A program made the position numbers and the translations under genes. The notes beneath the pieces are model-generated. The model made no database searches. It worked only from the letters and a program-made list of their open reading frames with translations, and had not been told where the DNA came from. A DNA stretch of 64,000 nucleotides from Piscinibacterium candidicorallinum (GTDB taxonomy: Bacteria; Pseudomonadota; Gammaproteobacteria; Burkholderiales; Burkholderiaceae_C). This document shows, piece by piece, positions 51,981 through 59,262 of the stretch. Where the stretch lies: the NCBI RefSeq assembly GCF_047549485.1, contig NZ_CP180191.1:434001-498000 (forward strand), in the 5' to 3' direction. The number at the start of each line of letters is the position of its first letter. The first letter of the stretch is position 1.

Positions 51981-54249
51981 GCATTTGCCGGAAGACGGCG
52001 CGGCCGCAGTGCAGGCTGCCGAAGGCCTGGCTCAACCCCTGGTCCTGCTGGTCGATGATGAGCCGATCGGCCGCATGCTGACCGCATTCTCCATGACGCA
52101 ACGCGGCTTCCGTGTGCATCAGGTGCAAAGCGGTGCGGAGGCGCTGAGCTGGCTGCGCACAAACCTGCCGGATGTGGTCGTGCTGGATGCACTCATGCCG
52201 GTCATGGACGGATTCGACGTCTGTGCGCAGATCCGCAGCTTCAAGAGCCTGAGTCATGTCCCGGTGCTGATGCTGACGGGTCTGAATGACGAGCATTCCG
52301 TGACGCGTGCCTATGAGGCAGGCGCAACGGACTTCTTCGTGAAGTCGTCCTCCTGGACCCTGCTGGCCGAGCGCCTGCGTTACCTGCTGCGTGCTGCGCG
52401 AACCCGCGCAGAGCTTGAGCGCAGCCGTGCCAAGCTGGCCCGCGCGCAGAGCATTGCGCGCATGGGCAGCTTCGAGCTGAATCCGGAGTCGATGATGCTG
52501 ACGGGCTCCGAGGAGAGCTTCCGCATCGTCGGCTTCGGTGCGGGTCTGTCCTGCCTGTCGATCGGCGAGTTCGAATCGCGCATCGATCCGCGCGATCTGA
52601 CGCACTACCGCGACACCATGAGCCGTGCTGCGCGCGAAAACATCTCGGTGTCCATGGAGCTGCGGATGTTCGTGCAGAGCGGCCAGCTGCGCATCATCAA
52701 GATCGAGGCCGAGCCCGAGCTGGATGCCGGCGGTCGACTGGTCAACTACGCCGGTGTGCTGCAGGACATCACCGAACGCAAGCTGGCGGAGGAAAAGATC
52801 CGTCAGCTCGCAAACTACGACGCGCTGACCGGTCTGCCCAATAGGCGCCAGTTCCTGTCGCGCATCGAACTCGCGCTCGAGCGTGCGCGCGTGCGCAACA
52901 GCCAGTTCGCGGTGCTCTTTCTGGATCTGGACCGCTTCAAGCAGATCAATGACACCCTGGGTCACGCAGCCGGCGACGAGTTGCTGATCGAAGTGGCTTC
53001 GCGTCTGAAGCGCTCGGTGCGTGCGAGCGATTCGGTGGCCATGGCAGACGATGACTCGGGCAATCCATCAGGGGTGGCCCGTCTGGGCGGTGACGAGTTC
53101 ACCGTGCTGCTCACCGAGGTCAAGAGCCAGGACGACGCGATCCAGGTGGTCGAGCGGCTCGGCCGGGCCATCCGCGAGCCGTTGCGGCTGGTGGGGCAGG
53201 AGTGCTTCGTCTCCTGCTCGATCGGCATGGCCATGTACCCGCACCATGGCGAGGATGCGCCCACGCTGCTTCGCCACGCCGATACCGCGATGTATGCCGT
53301 GAAGGCGTCCGGGCGCAATGGCATCCAGGTGTGGAGCGAGGCGCTGGAGCGCTCCAGCCCGGCCATCATCCAGATCGAGACTGGCCTTCACAAGGCGATC
53401 GCGCGTAATGAACTGATCCTGCATTACCAGCCGCAGGTCGATATGGCGAGCGGCCGCATTGTGGGGGTCGAGGCACTGATGCGCTGGCAGCGTGAAGGGC
53501 GCCTTGTGCCGCCGGGCGAGTTCATTCCCGTGGCGGAGGAGAGTGGCCTGATCGTGCCGATGGGCGAGTGGGCGATCGAGGAAGCCTGCCGAGCCGGGCG
53601 CCGCTGGCTGGATGCGGGCATGGAGCCCGTACCCATTGCCGTCAATATCGCCAGCCAGCACATGCAGCACGCCAACCTGAGCTCGGTGGTGCAGGGCGCC
53701 TTGACGCGTGAACGTCTGCGGCCGGAGCTCCTTGAGCTGGAGCTGACCGAGACGGGCTTCATGAAGGAGATTGCGGCGAGCCTCACGCAGCTCAATGCGC
53801 TGCGTTCCCAAGGGATCGAAGTGGCGATTGACGACTTCGGCACCGGTTATTCCTCGCTGGCTTATCTGACCCGGCTGCCTCTGTCCAAGCTGAAGATCGA
53901 CCGCAGCTTTGTCGATTCGCTCGACAAGAAGAACGAGGACCGGGCCGTCGTCACCGCGATCATCGCCTTGGCGCGCAGCCTGAAGCTGCGTGTCGTGGCC
54001 GAAGGCGTGGAGACTCGCGCGCAGATGGAAGCGCTGATGGCACACGGCTGCACCATCATGCAGGGCTATCTGCTCTCCAAGCCTCTGCCCGAGGCGCAGG
54101 TGCTTGAGCTGCTGGAGCGCCAGAAGAACTTTGGCGCCGAGCCGCGCTGGCAGGCCATGCGGGCCTGCGAAGAGTTTCATCTGACTGCGTCTGCCGACGG
54201 CGCGATGAAGCAGCAGGCCGTACCCGCAACTGCCGGCACGGCGCACTGA
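51973..54249 (+). CDS. REC-PAS-GGDEF-EAL cyclic-di-GMP regulator
   Basis: A 758-residue protein: receiver with Asp72, a PAS domain (about 150-270), GGDEF (about 280-460) and EAL (about 470-720). The active-site loop Gly-Gly-Asp-Glu-Phe is intact, and the EAL part keeps Glu-Ala-Leu-Met-Arg-Trp, Glu-Leu-Thr-Glu and Asp-Asp-Phe-Gly-Thr-Gly, so both synthesis and breakdown are possible. About 13 residues (codons 53041-53079) separate the Arg-Ala-Ser-Asp I-site from the GGDEF loop beyond the usual spacing. ATG 51973 overlaps the hybrid kinase stop; a GTG lies three codons earlier. It is the likely phosphorelay output. Confidence 0.92.
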   Translation: MSEHLPEDGAAAVQAAEGLAQPLVLLVDDEPIGRMLTAFSMTQRGFRVHQVQSGAEALSWLRTNLPDVVVLDALMPVMDGFDVCAQIRSFKSLSHVPVLMLTGLNDEHSVTRAYEAGATDFFVKSSSWTLLAERLRYLLRAARTRAELERSRAKLARAQSIARMGSFELNPESMMLTGSEESFRIVGFGAGLSCLSIGEFESRIDPRDLTHYRDTMSRAARENISVSMELRMFVQSGQLRIIKIEAEPELDAGGRLVNYAGVLQDITERKLAEEKIRQLANYDALTGLPNRRQFLSRIELALERARVRNSQFAVLFLDLDRFKQINDTLGHAAGDELLIEVASRLKRSVRASDSVAMADDDSGNPSGVARLGGDEFTVLLTEVKSQDDAIQVVERLGRAIREPLRLVGQECFVSCSIGMAMYPHHGEDAPTLLRHADTAMYAVKASGRNGIQVWSEALERSSPAIIQIETGLHKAIARNELILHYQPQVDMASGRIVGVEALMRWQREGRLVPPGEFIPVAEESGLIVPMGEWAIEEACRAGRRWLDAGMEPVPIAVNIASQHMQHANLSSVVQGALTRERLRPELLELELTETGFMKEIAASLTQLNALRSQGIEVAIDDFGTGYSSLAYLTRLPLSKLKIDRSFVDSLDKKNEDRAVVTAIIALARSLKLRVVAEGVETRAQMEALMAHGCTIMQGYLLSKPLPEAQVLELLERQKNFGAEPRWQAMRACEEFHLTASADGAMKQQAVPATAGTAH

Positions 54250-54256
54250 GCGGCCC

Positions 54257-56185
54257 ATGAGCAGTGCCGTGAGCCCCTCTGGCGTCGCAGCTGCCAGCCC
54301 CACAAAGCCGGCGAGGACCGGTGATCCGCAAGCAGCCAGCGCGGCCGGCGCTGCCGAGGCCGCCAACCTGGCCCGTGAGGCCATTCGCCTGCTGGCATCG
54401 CGTCGCCTGCCACCGACCCCCGAGAACTTCAGCAGTGCCTACCGCGAGATTTCCGGTGCGGATCCGCAGACTGCGCCGGAGCGCGTACTGCTGACCTGTG
54501 TTCAGGCACTGGCCAGCCAGCGCGACAACGCGGCCGAGGCCAAACAGCTTGAGCGCGCCGCGGCCAGCCGTGACTGGGCGCGGGTCCTGGATCTGTTGCG
54601 CGGCGGCGAGAAGCGCGAAACCGGCACGGCACGTCTTGGCGAGCTGCTGACGGATCTCCTGCGACAGGTGGATCACCCCGCGCGCGGCTGGACGCCTGCA
54701 CGCAAGAAGGAGTCCGCGCTGAGGGTACTTGAGGCCAGCGGTGCGGATCCCGCTCGCCTGAGCGAGCGCCTCAGCGGCCTGCTGCGCAGTTGGAGCGGCA
54801 GCGCCGATGCGGACCGCGTGGAGACCGCGGACGATGACAGCCCGCCAGCGACGACGCCTCAGGACTCGCTTGCCGCCGAGCCTGCGCGCAGCGCTGAGCG
54901 ACCCGGGCACACCTCTGGGGCTGCGCAGGCATCCGCGCCTGCGCCCGCCAGCGATGCAGCAGGCGAGCCCCATGGCGCAGCGGCCGTGGCCGCTCGATGG
55001 GCGGCGCTCAGTGCCGAACTCGCCGAGGCCCTGGCGGACAGCGTGCCAAGTACCGCGCCGGAGGCCGAGCGCCTGCGCGCGCCGCTTCTGGCCGCTGCGG
55101 CCGGCCGACTCAAGGAAGTGAACGAGGTCGATGTCCAGCAGGCCGCGGACTGCGTGGTGGGCACCCACCGGCGCACGTGGGCAGAGCATGCCGAGATGCT
55201 GGGCTTGCTGCGTGATGTCATGAGCCAGACCGGAAGTCTGGTGGAAGACGCCAGCTGGGTGCAGAGCCAGGTGGCCCTGGTCAACCGTGAACTGGCGGGC
55301 GGCGTGAACCGCCGGGCGTTGCGCGACATTCGCACCGTACTGAATGGCGCAAGTGCGCAGCAGCAGCGCATCAAGCGCGAGCGGGACGAAGCGCGCGCGG
55401 CCTTCCGCCTCATGCTGGCCAAGGTCAAGGAACATCTGGAGAGCGTCGGGGAACAGACCGAGGACTTCATCGGCCAGGTGGACGGCGTATCCGCCGCGAT
55501 CGGGTCGGCGACCAGTCTGGAGGCCCTGGCTGATTCCGTGGCGCAGCTTCTATCCCAGACACGCCAGATGCGCGATCGCGTCGTGGCGGGGCGAGACGAG
55601 CTCGTGAACGCGCAGCAGCATGTCCAGGAGCTTGAAGACCGTGTCCGCACGCTCGAGGCGGAGCTGGTAAGTGCCGGCGAGCGGGTGCTGACCGATCACC
55701 TCACACAGATCATGAACCGCCGCGGCTTGGAGCAGGCGTTCGAGCAGCTCAGCGCGCAGTCCTCACGCGCTTCGGATGCGCAGCCCAGGCCGCTGGCCGT
55801 TGCCCTGCTGGATGTGGACAACTTCAAGCAGCTCAATGACCTGCTGGGTCATGCCGCGGGTGATGAGGCGCTCAAGCACCTCGCCGGCACTTTGCGCGCC
55901 ACTGTGCGCGCCGTGGACCAAGCCGCGCGCTACGGCGGCGAGGAGTTCGTGGTGCTGATGCCGGACACCACGCTCGAGCAGGCCCAGCAGACCATGACCC
56001 GCGTACAGCGTCAGCTGACAGCCAACTACTTCCTGCACGACAACCGGCAGGTGCTGATCACCTTCAGCGCTGGTGTCACGGTCTGGCGAGCCGGCGAGAG
56101 TCTGGCCGAGGTGATCGTGCGGGCCGACACGGGCATGTACGCCGCCAAGCGCAGCGGCAAGAATCGCGTCGTTCCGGTTGATTGA
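54257..56185 (+). CDS. GGDEF diguanylate cyclase with long N-terminal helical region
   Basis: A 642-residue protein. The first about 150 residues include a helical module rich in Ala and Arg, then an Ala/Pro-rich linker and a long coiled-coil region (about 250-480) lead to a C-terminal GGDEF domain. Gly-Gly-Glu-Glu-Phe is intact, and Arg-Ala-Val-Asp lies exactly five residues before it, the inhibitory I-site. It should make c-di-GMP with product inhibition. It starts 7 bp after the REC-GGDEF-EAL gene. Converges on the NarL-like regulator across a hairpin. Confidence 0.9.
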   Translation: MSSAVSPSGVAAASPTKPARTGDPQAASAAGAAEAANLAREAIRLLASRRLPPTPENFSSAYREISGADPQTAPERVLLTCVQALASQRDNAAEAKQLERAAASRDWARVLDLLRGGEKRETGTARLGELLTDLLRQVDHPARGWTPARKKESALRVLEASGADPARLSERLSGLLRSWSGSADADRVETADDDSPPATTPQDSLAAEPARSAERPGHTSGAAQASAPAPASDAAGEPHGAAAVAARWAALSAELAEALADSVPSTAPEAERLRAPLLAAAAGRLKEVNEVDVQQAADCVVGTHRRTWAEHAEMLGLLRDVMSQTGSLVEDASWVQSQVALVNRELAGGVNRRALRDIRTVLNGASAQQQRIKRERDEARAAFRLMLAKVKEHLESVGEQTEDFIGQVDGVSAAIGSATSLEALADSVAQLLSQTRQMRDRVVAGRDELVNAQQHVQELEDRVRTLEAELVSAGERVLTDHLTQIMNRRGLEQAFEQLSAQSSRASDAQPRPLAVALLDVDNFKQLNDLLGHAAGDEALKHLAGTLRATVRAVDQAARYGGEEFVVLMPDTTLEQAQQTMTRVQRQLTANYFLHDNRQVLITFSAGVTVWRAGESLAEVIVRADTGMYAAKRSGKNRVVPVD

Positions 56186-56252
56186 ATATCAAATTCGGAC
56201 AGAATATACGCGGCAAACAACTCGCCGAGGACTGGCTTTGGATATGCGGAAA

Positions 56253-56289
56253 GCCGATTTTTGTCTTCTTAAAAACAAACAAAATCGGC
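56253..56289. terminator. Bidirectional terminator-like hairpin
   Basis: GCCGATTTTTGT (56253-56264) pairs with ACAAAATCGGC (56279-56289) across an A/T-rich loop; T and A tracts lie in the stem on both strands. It lies between the converging cyclase and NarL-like genes. Confidence 0.6.
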
Positions 56290-56294
56290 CATAT

Positions 56295-56942
56295 TCAGAC
56301 CAAGCCGTGCTTGATCGCGTAGTGCGTCAGCTCGGCGTTGGTCGAGAGCTTCATCTTTTCCAGCAGGCGTGCGCGATAGACGCTGACTGTCTTGGGTGAC
56401 AAGCGCATGGCCGCAGCGATCTCGGAGAGCTGCTTGCCCGAGCCGATCGCCTTGAGCGTCTGCATCTCCCGGTCCGAGAGCTTCTCGTGCGGCAGGCCTT
56501 CGCCCTCGCCTGCCAGCGCCGCGGCCATCAGCTCGGCGATCTCCGCAGACAGATAGCGCCGCCCCTGCGCCAGCTGGCGCACGGCAGCGACCAGGGTTTG
56601 CGGTGGCGCGCTCTTGTGCAGGTAGCCGTTCGCACCCGCGCGCAGGCTGCGCAGTGCGTACTGATCCTCGGTGTACATGGTGACCACCAGCACCGCGACG
56701 GCATTGCCCTCCGCGCGCAGGGTCTTGAGCACATCGATGCCGTCGCGCCCCGGCAGGTTGATGTCCAGCACGATGACATCGGGCGTCAGGCCGCTGCGCA
56801 GCAGCTCGCGCAGCTCGCCGTACTCGGTAGCCTCGCCGATCACGCGGATGTCCGTGTGCTCAGCCAGGGTCTCGCGCATGCCGCGCCGGATCAGGGCGTG
56901 GTCGTCGACGACGATCACGCGGGTAAGGCCCTGCGTGCTCAT
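56295..56942 (-). CDS. NarL/FixJ-family response regulator
   Basis: A 215-residue regulator: receiver domain with Asp13-Asp14, phosphoacceptor Asp60 in Val-Leu-Asp-Ile-Asn-Leu-Pro and Lys near 110, then a LuxR-type helix-turn-helix (about 148-212) with Leu-Ser-Asp-Arg-Glu-Met and Val-Ser-Val-Tyr-Arg-Ala-Arg. It overlaps the upstream kinase gene by 4 bp, so the two form a coupled two-component pair. Confidence 0.94.
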   Translation of the reverse strand: MSTQGLTRVIVVDDHALIRRGMRETLAEHTDIRVIGEATEYGELRELLRSGLTPDVIVLDINLPGRDGIDVLKTLRAEGNAVAVLVVTMYTEDQYALRSLRAGANGYLHKSAPPQTLVAAVRQLAQGRRYLSAEIAELMAAALAGEGEGLPHEKLSDREMQTLKAIGSGKQLSEIAAAMRLSPKTVSVYRARLLEKMKLSTNAELTHYAIKHGLV

Positions 56943-58027
56943 GCGGGTTCAGCAAGCGTGGCCGGCTGACGCGGCAGGGTCACGATGAGGGTTGTACCGC
57001 GTGTGGCCAGCTCGCCGGTCTCGCTGATCAGGTCCATCTCGCCACCGAGTGCGCGTACGCGCTCGCGCAGTCCGGAGAGGCCAAAGCTGTCCGGCTTGGC
57101 AAGAGCCTGCGCGCCAAGGCCGACGCCGTTGTCCGCAACTTCGAGCGAAACCTGATCGCCCAGGTCGACGAAATCCAGCGCCACCTCGGTCGCCTTCGCG
57201 TGCTTGGCCACATTGGTCAGCGCCTCCTGGCCCACACGCAGCAAAGTCAGCGCGACGTCCGGATGCAGATCGCGCGGCTCGGCATTGAACGCGATCACTG
57301 CGTCAATGCCGTGGCGCTCCTTGAAGCTGCGGACCTGCCACTGCAGCGCCGCGATCACACCCTGATCCAGCACGGGCGGACGCAGTGAACGCAGGATGCG
57401 CCGAGCGGCATGCAGGGCCTCGTCGGCCGTCGCCAGTGCACGCAGCGCGCGCGCCTTCACATCGCCTGCGCTGTGGCGCTCGATCCAGTCCAGATCGAAG
57501 CGCAGCGCAGTGAGCTGCCCGCCCACATCGTCATGCAGTTCACGGCCGATGTCGCTGCGCTCGCGCTCCACGGCGTGCTGCAGATGGGCCGACAGCGCGG
57601 CGAGCTTGGCCTCGCTCTGCGCCAGGCGGGCCTGCTGGGCAGCGTTCTCGGCACGCAGCGCCGCCCGCTCGATGGCTTGTTCCAGCGCATTGGACAGACG
57701 CGCCAGCCGCCCTTTGAGCAGGTAGTCGTCGGCGCCCTCGCGCATGGCTTGCACGGCGAGGTCCTCGCCGATCTCGCCGCTGACGATGATGAAGGGCAGG
57801 CTGGCCTGCGCCGATGCGCGCAGACAGGCCAATGCCCCGAAGCTCGAGAAGTTGGGCAGGTTGTGATCGGAGATCACGGCGTCGAACTGCTTTCGCGCCA
57901 GGGCTGCCTTCATGGCCGCTTCGTCTTCGACGCGCTCGCAATGGGCCTGAACGCCTTGCCGCTTGAGTGTGGCCAGTGTGAGGAAGTAGTCCTCCTCACT
58001 GTCTTCGACGACGAGCAGTTCTCTCAT
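56939..58027 (-). CDS. REC-HisKA_3 histidine kinase (NarX-like, soluble)
   Basis: A 362-residue cytoplasmic kinase. It begins with a receiver domain (phosphoacceptor Asp54 in Ser-Asp-His-Asn-Leu-Pro), a coiled-coil linker (about 115-155), a HisKA_3 dimerisation domain with Arg-Glu-Leu-His165-Asp-Asp, and a HATPase with Asn-Val-Ala-Lys-His-Ala and Asp-Asn-Gly-Val-Gly-Leu. With no sensor or membrane part, input must come from phosphorylation of its own receiver by another kinase, which makes it a relay. First gene of the two-gene unit with the NarL-like regulator. Confidence 0.92.
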   Translation of the reverse strand: MRELLVVEDSEEDYFLTLATLKRQGVQAHCERVEDEAAMKAALARKQFDAVISDHNLPNFSSFGALACLRASAQASLPFIIVSGEIGEDLAVQAMREGADDYLLKGRLARLSNALEQAIERAALRAENAAQQARLAQSEAKLAALSAHLQHAVERERSDIGRELHDDVGGQLTALRFDLDWIERHSAGDVKARALRALATADEALHAARRILRSLRPPVLDQGVIAALQWQVRSFKERHGIDAVIAFNAEPRDLHPDVALTLLRVGQEALTNVAKHAKATEVALDFVDLGDQVSLEVADNGVGLGAQALAKPDSFGLSGLRERVRALGGEMDLISETGELATRGTTLIVTLPRQPATLAEPA

Positions 58028-58328
58028 GGGCTGGCCCGGTTCGGTGGTGTATGCAATTTGTCAACTCGCTGGCCGCTGCGGCTGGCGGTCCGGTCGAGCG
58101 CGAGTGGGTTGCAGGGATGTTAACGGCGCATCGTCGAGCCGCGAACACGATCCACGCGACTGGCTGCCGGTGTCGGTGCAGGCGGGGAATGTGCGCCCTT
58201 TGCCCCCTTTATTGCCCGATTGAACGCACCCCGCCAAACCGATACTGATCCAAAGCCCTGCAAGCCCATGGTGTGCCCTGACACACCATCGCATCAGGGC
58301 TGAGACCGAGTTTCAGGAGATTGCTTTC
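58028..58328 (+). promoter_or_regulatory. Upstream region of the chemotaxis operon
   Basis: About 300 bp divergent region. TGGTGTG (58269-58275) and CACACCA (58282-58288) form a 7-bp stem with a 6-nt loop in the presumed leader. ACCGATAC (58238-58245) resembles the sigma-28 -10 element GCCGATAA, with a poor -35, so a flagellar promoter is only a suggestion. AGGAG precedes the first ATG. Confidence 0.25.
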
Positions 58329-58799
58329 ATGGAAATGCAAGCCAGTCACGGCGAGGCCCCCGCCGGAGGCGAGTTTGGCAGCCCCCAGCAGCGAATGTTC
58401 GTTGCCGGGCTGCAGGACCACCTCATGCTCGCTTCCACCGATCTGGAGCGGCTGCATGGCCTGCTCAACGACGCGTCCGAGCAGCTGATGGGGCATTTCG
58501 CCTCCGCCAGCACGCATCTGGGTCGCTTCACCGGCGAAGCCGGTTCGATGCTTGCCGAAGCCCCGGGCTTGTCGGAGCTGCGCCATCACCTGGCCGGCGC
58601 CGTCACTGCGCTGCAGTTCCAGGACATGGCCAGCCAGCTGATCATCCATACGCGAAAGCGCATCGGTGTGGTGGCAGACGCCCTGGTGGTCGAGGCCACC
58701 GACGGCGACGAACTCGAAGCCGTACCGGTCCCCACTGAACTTCGCGACAACCCCGTGACCCAGTCCGAGATGGATGCCGGGTCGATCGAACTCTTCTGA
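58329..58799 (+). CDS. CheZ-like chemotaxis protein
   Basis: A 156-residue mostly helical protein heading the chemotaxis operon. The segment Leu-Gln-Phe-Gln-Asp99-Met-Ala-Ser-Gln103-Leu-Ile resembles the CheZ active-site helix Asp-Phe-Gln-Asp-Leu-Thr-Gly-Gln-Val-Ile and keeps the Asp-x3-Gln spacing of the residues that dephosphorylate CheY-P. It is shorter than CheZ of enteric bacteria (about 210) and its C-terminus lacks an obvious CheY-binding tail, although it does end in acidic residues and Ile-Glu-Leu-Phe. A CheY phosphatase role is inferred; alternatively it is a scaffold protein of the array. Confidence 0.55.
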   Translation: MEMQASHGEAPAGGEFGSPQQRMFVAGLQDHLMLASTDLERLHGLLNDASEQLMGHFASASTHLGRFTGEAGSMLAEAPGLSELRHHLAGAVTALQFQDMASQLIIHTRKRIGVVADALVVEATDGDELEAVPVPTELRDNPVTQSEMDAGSIELF

Positions 58800-58828
58800 T
58801 TCCCGACTCGCATCCAAGGAGCAAGACC

Positions 58829-59191
58829 ATGCATTCCATTCTCGCCGTAGACGATTCCGCCTCGATGCGCCAGATGGTGGCGTTCACCCTGAAGAGCTCC
58901 GGCTACCAGGTGATTGAAGCCGTGGATGGCCAGGACGCCATCGAAAAGCTGGACGGCCGGTCTGTGGACCTCGTCCTGACCGACCAGAACATGCCCCGCA
59001 TGGACGGCATCTCGCTGGTCAAGAAGCTGCGTGCCACGCCTCAGTACACGAGCACCCCGATCCTGATCCTGACCACCGAAAGCTCGGATCAGATGAAGCA
59101 GGCGGGCAAATCTGCCGGCGCAACCGGCTGGCTGGTCAAGCCCTTCGACCCGGTCAAGCTGGTCGAAGTGGTCAAGAAGGTCATTCGCTGA
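58829..59191 (+). CDS. cheY: Chemotaxis response regulator CheY
   Basis: A 120-residue single receiver with the acidic pocket Asp8-Asp9, phosphoacceptor Asp52 in Leu-Thr-Asp-Gln-Asn-Met-Pro, Thr/Ser near 82 and Lys near 104 in Val-Lys-Pro-Phe. It should carry the signal from CheA to the flagellar motor. An AAGGAG ribosome site precedes it, 29 bp after the CheZ-like gene. Confidence 0.92.
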   Translation: MHSILAVDDSASMRQMVAFTLKSSGYQVIEAVDGQDAIEKLDGRSVDLVLTDQNMPRMDGISLVKKLRATPQYTSTPILILTTESSDQMKQAGKSAGATGWLVKPFDPVKLVEVVKKVIR

Positions 59192-59262
59192 CCCTGTCTG
59201 AGCTGCATTGACCAGCGTGACGATGCGAGTCCGCCCCCGGTCCGACGAACGAGGAATCAATC

